The notes below the pieces were generated by a model. The model was not told the origin of the DNA and did not search any database. It saw only the letters and a list, made by a program, of their open reading frames with translations. A stretch of 45,889 nt of DNA from Acidobacteriota bacterium (GTDB lineage Bacteria; Acidobacteriota; JAAYUB01), in the NCBI GenBank assembly GCA_016935015.1, contig JAFGRT010000127.1, forward strand, positions 1 to 45,889. The letters run 5' to 3'. The translations under genes and the position numbers were made by a program. Shown here one piece after another: positions 45,865-45,889 of this stretch. How positions within the stretch are numbered: position 1 is the first letter of the stretch; each line of letters begins with the position of its first letter.

Positions 45865-45889
45865 GCCGTAGCCCGCGCCGGCCTGGCGC

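Overview
The window is a 45.9 kb piece of a high-GC bacterial chromosome, densely coded on both strands, with no rRNA, phage, insertion sequence or CRISPR. Outer-membrane-type proteins (RlpA-like lipoprotein, a giant alpha-2-macroglobulin), a PilT motor, a membrane Fe-S electron-transfer protein of the ETF:menaquinone oxidoreductase type, and the orders pilT-recX-alaS and tig-clpP-clpX-lon-engB all suggest a Gram-negative bacterium of the Acidobacteriota/Desulfobacterota kind. That placement is inference from gene content only. Promoters are of the ordinary sigma-70 type (several TTGACA/TATAAT-like pairs with 16-18 bp spacing), and about a quarter of the genes appear to start with GTG behind a good Shine-Dalgarno sequence.

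Layout. 0.1-6.6 kb: a RibBA-type riboflavin enzyme whose GTP cyclohydrolase II half has lost its zinc ligands, an acylglycerolphosphate acyltransferase, an HU-family protein, glgC, a small secreted protein of unknown function, and recJ. 6.7-10.75 kb: a five-gene minus-strand operon behind one clear promoter (rlpA-like, coaD, phosphomannomutase/phosphoglucomutase, dapF, trmJ). Its DapF has serine in place of both catalytic cysteines. 10.8-12.2 kb: a tRNA-dihydrouridine synthase coupled to a DUF123 protein. 12.3-16.6 kb: pilT-recX-alaS. 16.6-17.27 kb: a 680-bp gene-free stretch containing five 21-nt hairpins, each with an 8-bp stem and 5-nt loop, plus a 58-nt imperfect hairpin. 17.3-30.7 kb: mostly single-gene units: a SpoT-like HD hydrolase, a POT-family transporter, an exported Fe-S aldo/keto reductase, an acyl-CoA dehydrogenase, a plant-type LRR protein with a dockerin (preceded by a possible overlapping 52-codon ORF), a thioredoxin-fold protein, aspartase, an AhpD-like protein, a membrane-anchored protein-L-isoaspartate methyltransferase and the Fe-S membrane protein. 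31.05-31.34 kb: tRNA-Lys(CTT) and tRNA-Leu(TAG). 31.4-39.0 kb: tig-clpP-clpX-lon-engB-rho, a closely packed protein-quality-control and transcription-termination cluster. 39.0-45.9 kb: a convergent methyltransferase and a 1,991-residue alpha-2-macroglobulin-like protein with an intact CSEQ thioester motif.

How the parts fit. Most genes are core housekeeping: riboflavin, glycogen, cell-wall and CoA precursors, tRNA modification and charging, DNA repair, proteolysis. The acyl-CoA dehydrogenase and the Fe-S membrane protein could form one electron path from fatty-acid oxidation to menaquinone, although no etfAB lies here. The items most worth a second look are the Ser/Ser DapF, the 21-nt hairpin cluster, the degenerate RibA domain, the possible overlapping ORF before the LRR-dockerin gene, the apparently leaderless membrane-anchored Pcm, and the Tat-exported aldo/keto reductase carrying two predicted [4Fe-4S] motifs.
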